Origin: Microbacterium schleiferi
GTDB lineage: Bacteria > Actinomycetota > Actinomycetes > Actinomycetales > Microbacteriaceae
Assembly: GCF_015565955.1 (NCBI RefSeq)
Contig: NZ_CP064760.1
Coordinates: 2,418,001 to 2,482,000 of the forward strand
Length of the DNA: 64,000 bases
Direction of reading: 5' to 3'
In this document: positions 48,249-57,586 of the stretch, one piece after another
How the letters are laid out: each line of letters opens with the position of its first letter
Numbering within the stretch: position 1 is the first letter of the stretch
Translations under genes and position numbers: made by a program
The notes under the pieces: model-generated
What the model was told of the DNA's origin: nothing
What the model saw: only the letters and a program-made list of their open reading frames with translations
The model's database searches: none

Positions 48249-49631
48249 ATGAAGAGCACGGGGACGACGGGCACGGCAGCGGTCGACTGGGAGCAGCGCG
48301 TCGACTTCGAGCGCCTCCGCGACGCTCGGCTCGCTCGGCTGCACGCCGAACTGGAGCGATCCGACCTGGGAGCTGTGCTCGCCTTCGACTTCTCCAACAT
48401 CCGCTACATGAGCGGAACCCACATCGGCACCTGGGCGATGGACAAGCTCATCCGCTTCGCACTGCTCACGCGGAAGACCGACCCCATCGTGTGGGACTTC
48501 GGCTCAGCTGCCAAGCACCACGCCCTCTACAACCCGTGGCTCGATGTCACCTCCGCCGAAGCGGATGCCGATCCTCACTCCCCCCACGAGGGCGCGAAGC
48601 GACCGCGACTCGAAAGCGGTGCTCGTGCCGGCATCTCGACTCTTCGCGGCGCTTTTCCCCCGGATGCGGACCTCGCCGGCGACGTCGCGCGGAAGGTGAA
48701 GCGCGAACTCGAGAAGTTCGGCCTCGCCAACGAACCTCTCGGGGTCGACGTGATCGAGATGCCCGTACTGATCGCCCTCCAGCGCGAGGGGATCGAGGTG
48801 GTGGATGGGCAGCAGGTATTCATGGAGGCGAGGCGCATCAAGACCTCCGACGAGATCCGGCTTCTCACCCAGGCGGCCAGCATGGTGGATGCCGCGTACG
48901 AGGAGTTGTACCGTTTCCTGCGCCCCGGCGTTCGCGAGAACGAGGCGGTGGGAGTTGTCGCCAAGACGCTCTACGACCTGGGATCCGAGTATGTCGAGGG
49001 CGTCAACGCGATCTCCGGCGAGCGCTGCTCTCCGCATCCGCACGTGTTCAGCGACCGGCTGATCCGCCCGGGAGATCCCGCGTTCTTCGACATCCTGCAC
49101 AGCTTCAACGGCTACCGCACGTGCTACTACCGCACCTTCGCCGTGGGCTCGGCAAGTCAGGCCCAGAAGGATGCCTACACTCGCGCTCGCGAGTACATGG
49201 ATCGGGCGATCGCGCTTGTGCGCCCCGGGGCGACGACGGCAGACATCGCGGCCGTGTGGCCACGCGCCGAAGAGTTCGGGTTCCCGGATGAGATGGCCGC
49301 ATTCGCGCTGCAGTACGGTCATGGCGTGGGGCTCTCGATCTGGGAGAAGCCGATCTTCTCGCGGCTGACGTCGTTCGATCATCCGGAGGTTCTCGAAGAG
49401 GGCATGGTCTTCGCGCTGGAGACCTATTGGCCGGCTGCCGACGGATGGGGGGCGGCGCGCATCGAGGAGGAGGTCGTCGTGACCGCTGACGGATGCGAGG
49501 TCATCACGAAGTTCCCGGCCGAAGAGCTCATCGTGGCCGGACGCCGCTACTACACGATCGATGGGCCGCTGAACCTCAACCGCGACTCCCAGTCCCACCG
49601 CAACACCATCTGGGGACGCGGCGAAGCGTGA
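48249..49631 (+). CDS. M24 family (creatinase/Xaa-Pro peptidase-like) hydrolase
   Basis: A 460-residue pita-bread hydrolase. N-terminal creatinase-like domain (GAVLAFDFSNIRYMSGTHIG), catalytic domain with metal or catalytic residues in AFFDILHSFNGY, HGVGLSIWEKP, FALETYWPA and RIEEEVVVTADG. The second metal Asp of aminopeptidases is replaced (RTCYYRTFAVG has Cys there), as in non-peptidase members such as creatinase. Start is ATG at 48249 with GAGGGAG; an upstream ATG lacks a ribosome site. Expected to split a C-N bond in an amidine or amide-like substrate. Its stop overlaps the next gene (GTGA). Confidence 0.88.
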   Translation: MKSTGTTGTAAVDWEQRVDFERLRDARLARLHAELERSDLGAVLAFDFSNIRYMSGTHIGTWAMDKLIRFALLTRKTDPIVWDFGSAAKHHALYNPWLDVTSAEADADPHSPHEGAKRPRLESGARAGISTLRGAFPPDADLAGDVARKVKRELEKFGLANEPLGVDVIEMPVLIALQREGIEVVDGQQVFMEARRIKTSDEIRLLTQAASMVDAAYEELYRFLRPGVRENEAVGVVAKTLYDLGSEYVEGVNAISGERCSPHPHVFSDRLIRPGDPAFFDILHSFNGYRTCYYRTFAVGSASQAQKDAYTRAREYMDRAIALVRPGATTADIAAVWPRAEEFGFPDEMAAFALQYGHGVGLSIWEKPIFSRLTSFDHPEVLEEGMVFALETYWPAADGWGAARIEEEVVVTADGCEVITKFPAEELIVAGRRYYTIDGPLNLNRDSQSHRNTIWGRGEA

Positions 49632-50524
49632 GTACCATCGGCTTCCTCGGGCTCGGTTCCATGGGCTCGGCCATGGCGGGCCGCCTCGTGGACGCCGGGC
49701 ATGAGGTTCGCGTCTGGAACCGGTCTCCCGAGGCCGTCGCGGCGGCTGTCGCGAACGGCGCGGTCGCCGCGGAAAGCCCGGAAGACGCCCTGTCGTGCGA
49801 GGTCTCCTTCTCGATGCTGGCCAACGACGAGGCGATGAGCGCGGTCATGACGCCGGCGCGGATCAGCACGCTCGCGGGAGGCATCCATGTCGCGATGGCC
49901 TCCATCAGTCCCGACCTGGCGCAGGCGCTGGCCGCTCAGGTCAGTGCGGCGGGAGGCACCTACCTGGCCGCGCCGGTGCTGGGGCGTCCGGCGGTAGCCG
50001 CGGACGGTCAGCTCAACATCCTCGCGGCGGGTGACCCGGATGCCACGGCAATCGTTCGGCCCTACCTGGACGCCATGGGAAAGCGTGTGTGGGTGCTGGG
50101 CGAGCAGCCGAGCGTCGCGAATGCGGTCAAGGCGGCGGTGAACTACAACATCATCCACGCGATGCAGGCGATCGGCGAGTCGGTTGCCATGACCGAGCGA
50201 CTCGGGGTCCCGGCCGAGACCTTCACCGAGCTGCTCTCAAGTACTCTCTTCGGCGGCGTCGCCTATGAGGGCTACGGCGAGATCATCGCCACGCAACGCT
50301 ACACACCCCCGGGGTTTCACATCGCCCTGGGGCGGAAGGACCTCGACCTTGCCGAGCAGGTTGCGCGCTCCGTCGGGGTCGCGCCGGCGACCCTTCCCGC
50401 CCTCACTGCCGTCTTCGAAGCTGCCCTGGCCGATGACGACCTGAAGGACCTCGACTGGAGCGCCATCGCCGAGGTGAGTCGGCGGGGCATCCCGACCACG
50501 GAGCGCAGACCACCCGAAAAGTGA
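49628..50524 (+). CDS. 3-hydroxyisobutyrate-dehydrogenase-family oxidoreductase
   Basis: A 298-residue beta-hydroxyacid dehydrogenase. GFLGLGSMGSAMAGRLVDAG and VWNRSPEA (NADP-type Arg), substrate motif GGTYLAAPVLGRPAVAADGQ and catalytic Lys in ANAVKAAVNYNIIHAMQAIG. GTG start at 49628 overlaps the M24 stop. Reduces or oxidises a 3-hydroxy acid, or may be an imine reductase of the same fold; a basic aromatic-amine substrate cannot be excluded. Co-transcribed with M24. Confidence 0.87.
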   Translation: MSTIGFLGLGSMGSAMAGRLVDAGHEVRVWNRSPEAVAAAVANGAVAAESPEDALSCEVSFSMLANDEAMSAVMTPARISTLAGGIHVAMASISPDLAQALAAQVSAAGGTYLAAPVLGRPAVAADGQLNILAAGDPDATAIVRPYLDAMGKRVWVLGEQPSVANAVKAAVNYNIIHAMQAIGESVAMTERLGVPAETFTELLSSTLFGGVAYEGYGEIIATQRYTPPGFHIALGRKDLDLAEQVARSVGVAPATLPALTAVFEAALADDDLKDLDWSAIAEVSRRGIPTTERRPPEK

Positions 50525-50526
50525 TA

Positions 50527-50556
50527 CTGGACAAGGCTGTTCAGTAGTGCTTTATT
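50527..50556 (+). promoter_or_regulatory. Palindromic operator overlapping a promoter (amidohydrolase)
   Basis: CTGGACAAGGCTGTTCAG at 50527-50544, -35-like TGGACA and -10-like TTTATT (50551-50556) with a 17-base spacer, matching the element at 48162 in arms, spacing and in the block CAGTAG-N-GCTTTA that follows. Confidence 0.75.
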
Positions 50557-50593
50557 GGGAGCACCGACCGCAAATCAAGGAGGATGAGCGTCA

Positions 50594-52024
50594 ATGCCCG
50601 AGAGCCCGCTGCCCCAACCCGGACAGCCTGTCGTGTTCCGGAACGGCATCGTCATCACGATGGACGATGCCCACACTGTTTTGCCGAACGGGGATGTCCT
50701 CGTCGTCGACGGCAAGATCGCCGAGGTGGGAGAGAGCCTCGCCGTCCCGGACGGCACGTTCGAGATCGACGCGAAGGGCGGCATCGTCATGCCCGGGATG
50801 GTGGACACCCACCGTCACATGTGGCAGACCGCGATGCGCGCGTACGGTGCCGACTGGACCCTCACTCAGTACTTCGTCTGGTACTACCTTCAGCACGGGG
50901 CGAAGTTCCGCCCCCAGGATGTCGCGGCCGGAAACCTGATCTCGGCGCTGGACGCGATCGAATCGGGCGTCACGACGAGCGTCGATTGGTCACACGGCCT
51001 GCGCACTGTCGAACACGGTGAAGCCGCCTACGAAGCCCTCGCGACCTCACCGGGCCGTTTCGTCCTCGCGTACGGAAACCTCGCCGGGTCTCCCTGGGAG
51101 TGGACTGCCGATCCCGCGATCCAGGACCTGCTGGTTCGCTCGCGGGACGACTCCCGGATGTTCGGGACGCAGATCGCCTTCGACGTGCCGAACCAGGACG
51201 ATGCCTTCCCCGAGCTGGCCGCCTACCGCGTGGCGGAGGAACTCGGGCTGCCGGTCACGACCCACGCCGGCGTCTGGGGTGCAACCAACGATTGGGGCAT
51301 CCGGAACGCGTACGACGCAGGCGTGATGAAGGAGGGCTACACATACGTGCACGCCGCCTCGCTCTCGGCGGATTCGTATCAGAAGATCGCGGCCACGGGC
51401 GGCAACGTCTCGCTCGCCACGGAGTCCGAAGACACCTGCGGCCAGGGCTACCCTCCCGTCCACCAGCTGCGTCGCTACGGCATCCCCGCGTCGCTGTCGG
51501 TGGACACCAGCGTCTGGTTCAGCGCCGATCTGTTCTCGGCGATGCGGGCCACCGTGAACGCGGATCGTGCCCTCGAGCACTACGTCGCGCACCAGCTGGA
51601 GCCGGCCGAGACGGTGACCCATGTCAAGCTTCGCGCCGAGGAGGTCGTGCACATGGCAACCCGCGGCGGCGCGATGGCGATCGGCAAGGACCACCTCATC
51701 GGGTCTCTCGAGAAGGGCAAGCTCGGCGATGTCGTGCTGCTCAAGAACAAGAACTCGGCGACGTGGGCTCCCCTGATCAACCCCTGGGGTCAGATCGTCT
51801 ACCAGGCCCAGCGTGGAGACGTGCACACGGTCCTGGTCGGCGGCGAGATCGTCAAGTCCGAGGGCGTGCTTGTGGCCGGTGACCTACCGGGCGTGAAGAC
51901 GAAGCTCGAAGACACCGTCTCGTACCTCGAACGCGAAGTGGGGGACGACTGGGTCGCGGGGCAGTTCCCGGAGATTCCCGAAGCCGAGGTCCTCTACAAC
52001 CCGTATCAGTACAAGAAGGACTGA
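50594..52024 (+). CDS. Amidohydrolase (cytosine deaminase / SAH deaminase-like)
   Basis: A 476-residue metal-dependent hydrolase of the ATZ/TRZ group. Metal ligands: His-x-His in VDTHRHMWQT, His in VTTHAGVWG, His in YVHAASLSAD, Asp in SLSVDTSVWF. The two flanking beta-sandwich parts are present (VVFRNGIVITMDDA at the start, IGSLEKGKLGDVVLLK at the end). These enzymes deaminate or dechlorinate rings or open cyclic amides. Start ATG at 50594 follows AAGGAGG. It is the last gene of the island. Confidence 0.9.
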   Translation: MPESPLPQPGQPVVFRNGIVITMDDAHTVLPNGDVLVVDGKIAEVGESLAVPDGTFEIDAKGGIVMPGMVDTHRHMWQTAMRAYGADWTLTQYFVWYYLQHGAKFRPQDVAAGNLISALDAIESGVTTSVDWSHGLRTVEHGEAAYEALATSPGRFVLAYGNLAGSPWEWTADPAIQDLLVRSRDDSRMFGTQIAFDVPNQDDAFPELAAYRVAEELGLPVTTHAGVWGATNDWGIRNAYDAGVMKEGYTYVHAASLSADSYQKIAATGGNVSLATESEDTCGQGYPPVHQLRRYGIPASLSVDTSVWFSADLFSAMRATVNADRALEHYVAHQLEPAETVTHVKLRAEEVVHMATRGGAMAIGKDHLIGSLEKGKLGDVVLLKNKNSATWAPLINPWGQIVYQAQRGDVHTVLVGGEIVKSEGVLVAGDLPGVKTKLEDTVSYLEREVGDDWVAGQFPEIPEAEVLYNPYQYKKD

Positions 52025-52044
52025 CACGGGCTCGTATCCCGCAG

Positions 52045-52088
52045 AACACTGACGGTGTCGGCCCCGCGGGTCCGACACCGTCAGTGTT
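52045..52088. terminator. Bidirectional hairpin terminator
   Basis: Seventeen-base perfect stem (AACACTGACGGTGTCGG and its complement) around a ten-base loop, followed by TTTG; it lies between the convergent amidohydrolase and rlmB genes. Confidence 0.85.
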
Positions 52089-52139
52089 TGTGAGTGCTTA
52101 TTGGTTTGTGAGTGCTTATTGGTTTGTCAGTGCGTATCA
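52086..52139. repeat. 18-base tandem repeat, three copies
   Basis: Units at 52086-52103, 52104-52121 (both GTTTGTGAGTGCTTATTG) and 52122-52139 (GTTTGTCAGTGCGTATCAG-like, degenerate). It follows the terminator in a 129-base gap. Confidence 0.85.
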
Positions 52140-52153
52140 GTGGTGGCGGTTTG

Positions 52154-53149
52154 TCAGCCGGCGCGCAGTGTCGCAACCTGATACAGCGCGACGGATGCCG
52201 CGATTCCCGCGTTCAGCGACTCGGTCGCCGCCGAGATGGGGATCGACACGATCTGGTCGCACGTCTCCGTCACGAGGCGCGAGAGACCCTTGCCCTCTGA
52301 TCCGACGACGATCACGACGGGGCGATCGGCAAGCTCCAGCTCGGGCAGCGACACGTCACCATCGCCGTCGAGGCCGAGCACGAACACTCCCTGCTTCTTG
52401 AACTCCTTGAGCGTGGTCGTCAGGTTCGGAGCGATGGCCACCGGAACCCGGGCGGCGGCACCGGCCGACGTCTTCCACGCTGCCGAATTGACTCCGGCCG
52501 AGCGGCGCTGCGGGATGATGATGCCCTGGCCGCCGAATGCTGCGGTCGAACGGATGATGGCGCCGAGGTTTCGTGGATCGGTGACACCATCCAGCGCGAC
52601 AAGCAGCGGCAGCTGGCCAGCCTCGATCACACTCTCGAGCAGATCCTGCGGATGCGCATACTCGTAGGGCGGCACCTTGAGCGCGACACCCTGGTGCACG
52701 CCGTCGAATCCTGCCATCCGGTCGAGCTCGGGCCGGGTGACCTCGAGCACCGGGATGTTCCGGTGGGAGGCGATGGAGAGCATCTCTTTGACGCGGTCAT
52801 CCATCTCCACGCGCTGCGCGATGTAGAACGCGGTGGCGGGGATGCGAGCGCGCAGCGCCTCGAGGACCGAGTTGCGGCCCGTGACCGTCTCGGTGTCATC
52901 GTTCTGCTTCGGGCGCCCGCCGCGGCTCGAGCTCGATCCCGCGATCCGCTGGCCGGCTCGGCCCGTTCCACCGGCAGCGACATAGCGCTCCTGAGCTGCC
53001 TTGCGCTTGCCGGCGACGTGCCAGCTACGGTCCTCCGCCTTCGGCGTCGGACCCTTGCCCTCCAGCGACTTTCGTCTCTGGCCGCCCGACCCCTTGGTCG
53101 CGCCCTTCTTCGTGGACTTGCGTGCGCCGGGGCGCCCTGGCTTGCTCAT
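52154..53149 (-). CDS. rlmB: 23S rRNA (guanosine-2'-O-)-methyltransferase RlmB (TrmH family)
   Basis: A 331-residue SPOUT methyltransferase. A long basic N-terminal extension (about 85 residues, KSTKKGATKGSGGQRRKSL) precedes the SpoU substrate domain TVTGRNSVLEALRARIPA and the catalytic knot with LVALDGVTDPRNLGAIIRST, VVIVVGSEGKGLSRLV and ISAATESLNAGIAASVAL. ATG at 53149 overlaps the cysS stop (ATGA). Methylates G2251-type positions of 23S rRNA; the exact site is inferred from the family. Confidence 0.92.
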   Translation of the reverse strand: MSKPGRPGARKSTKKGATKGSGGQRRKSLEGKGPTPKAEDRSWHVAGKRKAAQERYVAAGGTGRAGQRIAGSSSSRGGRPKQNDDTETVTGRNSVLEALRARIPATAFYIAQRVEMDDRVKEMLSIASHRNIPVLEVTRPELDRMAGFDGVHQGVALKVPPYEYAHPQDLLESVIEAGQLPLLVALDGVTDPRNLGAIIRSTAAFGGQGIIIPQRRSAGVNSAAWKTSAGAAARVPVAIAPNLTTTLKEFKKQGVFVLGLDGDGDVSLPELELADRPVVIVVGSEGKGLSRLVTETCDQIVSIPISAATESLNAGIAASVALYQVATLRAG

Positions 53150-54578
53150 GAGATGCTCCAATGCGTTCCGTCGGGGCCGTCTTCGAGGGCGACCCCGGCA
53201 GCGGCGATCGCGTCACGGATGCGGTCCGCCGCTGCCCAGTCTTTGTCGGCGCGCGCGCGGGCGCGCTGGGTGATGAGTTCGGTCACGAGGGCATCCAGCG
53301 CGGGCATCGCCGCGCCGGACGCCGGCGTCCACTGCGGGTCGAGGGGGTTCAGTCCGAGGATGCCGGTCAGCGCGGTGACCTGCCCAGCCACGGCGCGTGC
53401 CGTCTCGGTGTCTCCGGCGTCGAGGGCGGTGTTGCCTTCTCGAACGCGTTCGTGGATGACAGCGAGGGCCTGCGGAACCCCGAGGTCGTCATCCATCGCC
53501 GCGGCAAAGTCCGCGTCGGCTCCGAGGGGATCGGCGAACCCCCGTGACGGGCGGCGCGCTCGAGGAACGTGCGAATGCGGTCCAGCGCTGCCTCGGCCTC
53601 GTCGAACGACTTGCCCGACAGATCGAGGTTCGATCGGTAGTGGGCAGCGGCGAGCGCGTAGCGCACGACGAGGGGGTCGCGCTCGTCGAGGACATCGCGG
53701 GCGAGCACGACATTGCCGAGCGACTTCGACATCTTCTGTCCCTCGACCGTGACGAGGCCGTTGTGCACCCAGTAGCGGGCGAATCCATCACCGGCCGCGC
53801 CGGATTGGGCGAGTTCGTTCTCGTGATGCGGAAAGCGCAGATCCAGCCCACCGCCGTGGATGTCGAAGTCCGCCCCCAGGTAGCGGCGAGCCATCGCGGA
53901 GCACTCGATGTGCCACCCGGGGCGGCCGGGGCCCCACGGCGAGTCCCACGTGGCGTCCGTGGGCTCATCGGGTTTCGCGCCCTTCCAGAGTGCGAAATCG
54001 CGGACGTCGCGCTTGCCCCGAGGGTCGGCATCGGCCGCCGGAGACATATCATCGATCGACTGCCGAGTCAGCTCGCCGTACGCCGCCCACGACCGCACGT
54101 CGAAGTACACGTCGCCCTCGGCATCCGTTCCGCGCTCGGCGGCATAGGCGTGACCGGCGCGGATCAGCTGGTCGATGAGCGCGATCATCTGCGGGATCGA
54201 GCCGGTCGCCCGCGGCTCATAGGTCGGCGGCAGGATGCCGATCGCGGCATAGGCTTCGGCGAACTCGTGCTCGACACGGTAGGCCAATGCCCACCACGGG
54301 TCGGTGTCGGTGGCGTTGGCGAGCACCTTGTCGTCGATGTCGGTGACGTTGCGCACGAACGTCACACGACCGTAGCGGTGGGTCAGCCAGCGCCGCAGGA
54401 TGTCGAACGCGAGAGCGCCGCGGAGGTGCCCGATGTGGGGCCCGGACTGCACCGTGGGGCCGCACACGTAGACGGTGACGTTTCGAGGATCCAGCGGTGT
54501 GAACACGCGCAACTGCTGAGCGCGGGTGTCGTAGAGCTGCAGGGTTCCCCCACCCACAGTCGTCACCGCATCCGTCAT
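53146..54578 (-). CDS. cysS: Cysteinyl-tRNA synthetase (frame interrupted as sequenced)
   Basis: About 477 residues with one base restored, normal for CysS. Class I signature HIGHLRGAL with zinc-binding [13 protein letters not shown]; zinc His/Cys in [15 protein letters not shown] loop in [12 protein letters not shown]. The frame breaks at a C5 run at 53539-53543 and resumes with [20 protein letters not shown] to HWSIS at the stop. An essential gene, so the break cannot be real. Starts at ATG 54578. Confidence 0.93.
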
Positions 54579-54670
54579 CGTTCCAGCCTACCGGCGGGGG
54601 TCTGAGAATCCGCGGTCGAGGCGGCGGTCATAGCGCCGGGCGCGGGCCGGATCTGAGGTAGAACGGATAC

Positions 54671-55144
54671 GTGTCTTCCGCCTCCGTGCTTGAGATCCGC
54701 CCCGACGACCTGAGCGGCGCACCCACGCGCGCGCTGATCACCGCGCACCTGTCCGACATGCGCGCGATCTCGCCCGAGGAGAGCTGCCACGCGCTCGATC
54801 TCAGCGGGCTCGAGCAGCCGTCGGTTCGCGTGTGGTCGGCGTGGCTCGCGGGCGAGCTGGCGGGCGTGGGCGCGCTGGCTCAGCTCGACGCTGACAACGG
54901 CGAGCTCAAGTCGATGCGTGTCGCCGACGCTCACCGTGGAACGGGCGTCGGACGCGCAATGCTCGAGCACCTGATCGCCGAGGCCCGCAGCTGCGGCATG
55001 TCGGCGCTGTGGCTCGAAACCGGTGCGACGGCGGAGTTTCTGCCAGCCCAGCGACTCTACGAGTCCGCCGGCTTCACCCAGTGCGAACCGTTCGGCAGCT
55101 ACGTGTTCGACCCGTACTCCGTCTTCATGACCACGAGACTGTAG
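54671..55144 (+). CDS. GNAT-family N-acetyltransferase
   Basis: A 157-residue acetyltransferase. The acetyl-CoA loop reads RGTGVGRAMLEHLIAEA (residues about 99-115), preceded by strand ELKSMRVADA; the closing segment AQRLYESAGFTQCEPFGSY is typical of small-molecule or protein N-terminal GNATs. Substrate unknown. Confidence 0.88.
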   Translation: MSSASVLEIRPDDLSGAPTRALITAHLSDMRAISPEESCHALDLSGLEQPSVRVWSAWLAGELAGVGALAQLDADNGELKSMRVADAHRGTGVGRAMLEHLIAEARSCGMSALWLETGATAEFLPAQRLYESAGFTQCEPFGSYVFDPYSVFMTTRL

Positions 55145-55160
55145 CAACAGACGGGGCGAG

Positions 55161-56363
55161 CTAGCGCTGCGGGAGGACGAGTGCCACGGCGAAGGCTGCG
55201 ACACCCTCCCCCGTGCCCGTGAAGCCCAGCCCGTCGGTCGTCGTCGCCGAGACCGACACGGGGGCACCGCCGAGCGCCTGCGAGAGCACCGCCTCGGCCT
55301 CAGCGCGCCGCACCGCGAACCGGGGCCGTCGAGCTTGGACCTGCACCGAGACGTTTCCGACGCGGAAGCCGGCCTCCCCGAGAAGCGCGAGCGTTCTGCC
55401 AAGGAAGGCATCAGCGTGGGCTCCGTCGTACTCGGGACGTTCGGTGCCGAAGTGCGTGCCGATGTCTCCCAGGCCGGCCGCCGACAACAGTGCGTCGACG
55501 ATCGCGTGTGCCACGGCATCGCCGTCGGAGTGCCCCGACAGTGCCGTCTCACCCGGCCACTCGAGCCCGGCGAGCCACAGCGAGCCCTCTCCCCCGAACG
55601 CATGGACATCGGTGCCGATGCCGACGCGCGGCGCCAGGACAGCGTCCGCCGCCGGTGCCGAGAACGGGGGGACGGGAGCCACGAGGGCTCGCGCGCGGTC
55701 GAGATCGGCGGGAGTCGTGATCTTGAACCCGATCGCGTCCCCGGCCACGGTGGTGATCGCGTGCCCTGCCGCGGCGACAACGGCGGCGTCGTCCGTGTGC
55801 TCCCGGTCTGCGGCGGCGTATGCGCGCTCCAGAATGCCTCGGGGAAAGCCCTGCGGCGTCTGCGCGGCGCTCAGGGTCGACCTGTCGACGACGCCGACGA
55901 TCGCCTCCCCGTCCATCTGCCGGATCGTGTCGACGACGGGCATGACCGGGACCACCCCCGCCGCGCCGGCTTCGAGCTCGGCGATCACGCGCGCGAAAAC
56001 ATCGGGCGGGGTGAGTGCCCGCGCCGCATCATGCACGAGCACGTACTGGATATCGCCCCAGAGCGCGGCTAGGCCTGCCGCCACGGATGCCTGCCTGCTG
56101 GATCCACCGGTGACGACGGATACGAGGTCTCGCCGATCCCCCGCAGCCTCCTCGGCATCCGTCAGAGCGTCGCCCTCGCGACCCGCAGGCGCGACGACGA
56201 TGACCTGCATCGATGGCGCAGCGAAAACGCCGCGGAGAGCATGGCGCAGGATGGTGTGCTCATCGAGACCCACGAAGGCCTTGGGGACTCCGGCATCGAG
56301 CCGGGTACCCGATCCTGCTGCGACAACGATGACCGCGACGCGCGGAACCGGGACGATGCTCAC
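55161..56363 (-). CDS. ispDF: Bifunctional IspD-IspF (MEP pathway)
   Basis: A 400-residue fusion. IspD (residues about 1-230): [20 protein letters not shown] (CTP-binding), [15 protein letters not shown] and [20 protein letters not shown]; it couples CTP to methylerythritol phosphate. IspF (residues about 245-400): [39 protein letters not shown] with the metal His/Asp, and the closing [13 protein letters not shown]; it cyclises the product. I chose GTG at 56363; ATG at 56390, five bases after the carD stop, is an alternative. Confidence 0.93.
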   Translation of the reverse strand: MSIVPVPRVAVIVVAAGSGTRLDAGVPKAFVGLDEHTILRHALRGVFAAPSMQVIVVAPAGREGDALTDAEEAAGDRRDLVSVVTGGSSRQASVAAGLAALWGDIQYVLVHDAARALTPPDVFARVIAELEAGAAGVVPVMPVVDTIRQMDGEAIVGVVDRSTLSAAQTPQGFPRGILERAYAAADREHTDDAAVVAAAGHAITTVAGDAIGFKITTPADLDRARALVAPVPPFSAPAADAVLAPRVGIGTDVHAFGGEGSLWLAGLEWPGETALSGHSDGDAVAHAIVDALLSAAGLGDIGTHFGTERPEYDGAHADAFLGRTLALLGEAGFRVGNVSVQVQARRPRFAVRRAEAEAVLSQALGGAPVSVSATTTDGLGFTGTGEGVAAFAVALVLPQR

Positions 56364-56394
56364 GGATGCCACGCTACCGCGCGGCAGCATCCGC

Positions 56395-56877
56395 TCAGGA
56401 GGCGAGAACCTCGTCGAGCAGGACGCTGGCCTTCTCTTCGTCGGTCTTCTCGGCGAGCGCCAGCTCGGAGATGAGGATCTGCTTGGCCTTGGCCAGCATG
56501 CGCTTCTCTCCGGCCGACAGGCCGCGGTCCTGGTCACGGCGCCACAGGTCGCGAACGACCTCGCTCACCTTGATGACATCGCCCGACGCGAGCTTCTCGA
56601 GGTTCGCCTTGTAGCGGCGGGACCAGTTCGTGGGCTCCTCGGTGAACGGTGCGCGCAGTACGTCGAAGACGCGCTCGAGACCGTCCTTGCCGATCACATC
56701 ACGGACGCCGACCAGATCGACGTTCTCAGCCGGGACCTCGATGATCAGATCGCCTTGAGTGACGTTGAGTTTCAAGTACTTCTTGGTCTCGCCCTTGATG
56801 ACGCGTTCCTTGACCTCGATGATTGTTGCGGCCCCGTGGTGCGGGTAGACAACCGTCTCGCCAACCTCAAAAAGCAT
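56395..56877 (-). CDS. carD: RNA polymerase-binding regulator CarD
   Basis: A 160-residue CarD. N-terminal RNAP-interaction domain ([20 protein letters not shown] and [20 protein letters not shown]) and C-terminal DNA-binding helical domain with the conserved Trp ([40 protein letters not shown]). Essential in mycobacteria, where it stabilises open complexes at rRNA promoters. First gene of the carD-ispDF transcript. Confidence 0.95.
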   Translation of the reverse strand: MLFEVGETVVYPHHGAATIIEVKERVIKGETKKYLKLNVTQGDLIIEVPAENVDLVGVRDVIGKDGLERVFDVLRAPFTEEPTNWSRRYKANLEKLASGDVIKVSEVVRDLWRRDQDRGLSAGEKRMLAKAKQILISELALAEKTDEEKASVLLDEVLAS

Positions 56878-57044
56878 GGAGTTATGTTCCTTTCGGCAAA
56901 CTCCAGAATACCACAGGGGTCATACGCTAGAGTTCGCCACCCACTCCCCCGCACGGGTGGCAGGCAGCTTCAGCGAGACGTAAGCCGAGGGGTCGCAACC
57001 CCGTAGAATGCAACGTGAAGCCGTCATCCGCTCAAGGAGGATCC

Positions 57045-57509
57045 GTGAAATCGCGCCTCATCGCGTCGCTCGTTGTGGGCGCAGCCCTCGTCCTCGGAAC
57101 GTCGGGATGCAGCCTGATCTCCGCGCACGCGACGACGATCGACTACTCAGCCGCTGAAGGCACGAACGTTCCCGACGAGTCGGGTCCGGTGCAGATTCGC
57201 AACACGGTCATCGTTGCCAACGACGAAGGCACCGAGGGCAACTTCCTCGCCGCATTCATCAACAACACGACCGAGACCTACGTCGTGCACATCGACTTCG
57301 CCGATGGCGTCGCCGAGCAGGTCATCGTCCCGGCAGGAACCGTCAAGAGCCTCGGCGAGAACGCTGACCCCATCCTCATTCGCGGGCTCGACACCGACCC
57401 CGGTGCCGTGCTCTCGGCATCCTTCCAGTCGGGCGACGGCGTCACCTCGGTCGTCTCGGTGCCGGTCCTCGGCGGCGAACTCGAATATCTCGCGCCGTTC
57501 GTGCCCTGA
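57045..57509 (+). CDS. Putative lipoprotein, unknown function
   Basis: A 154-residue protein. Type II signal: LIASLVVGAALVLGTSGCSL, lipobox Cys near residue 23. The mature part (TIDYSAAEGTNVPDESGPVQ, VHIDFADGVAEQVIVPAGTV) is a beta-rich domain with no family I recognise; DNA-modification or copper-chaperone roles have no support. GTG at 57045 follows AAGGAGG. Located between carD and regX3, often seen in this neighbourhood in Microbacteriaceae. Confidence 0.8.
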   Translation: MKSRLIASLVVGAALVLGTSGCSLISAHATTIDYSAAEGTNVPDESGPVQIRNTVIVANDEGTEGNFLAAFINNTTETYVVHIDFADGVAEQVIVPAGTVKSLGENADPILIRGLDTDPGAVLSASFQSGDGVTSVVSVPVLGGELEYLAPFVP

Positions 57510-57527
57510 GTCTTTCCCAAAGCCATC

Positions 57528-57564
57528 ACATCGGCCCCGCCTCTCTCGAGCGCGGGGCCGATGT
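57528..57564 (+). terminator. Hairpin terminator
   Basis: Thirteen-base stem ACATCGGCCCCGC / GCGGGGCCGATGT, 18 bases after the lipoprotein stop, with TTT beyond the stem; also usable by regX3 in the other direction. Confidence 0.8.
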
Positions 57565-57586
57565 CGTTTCCGGATGCCGACGCGCG

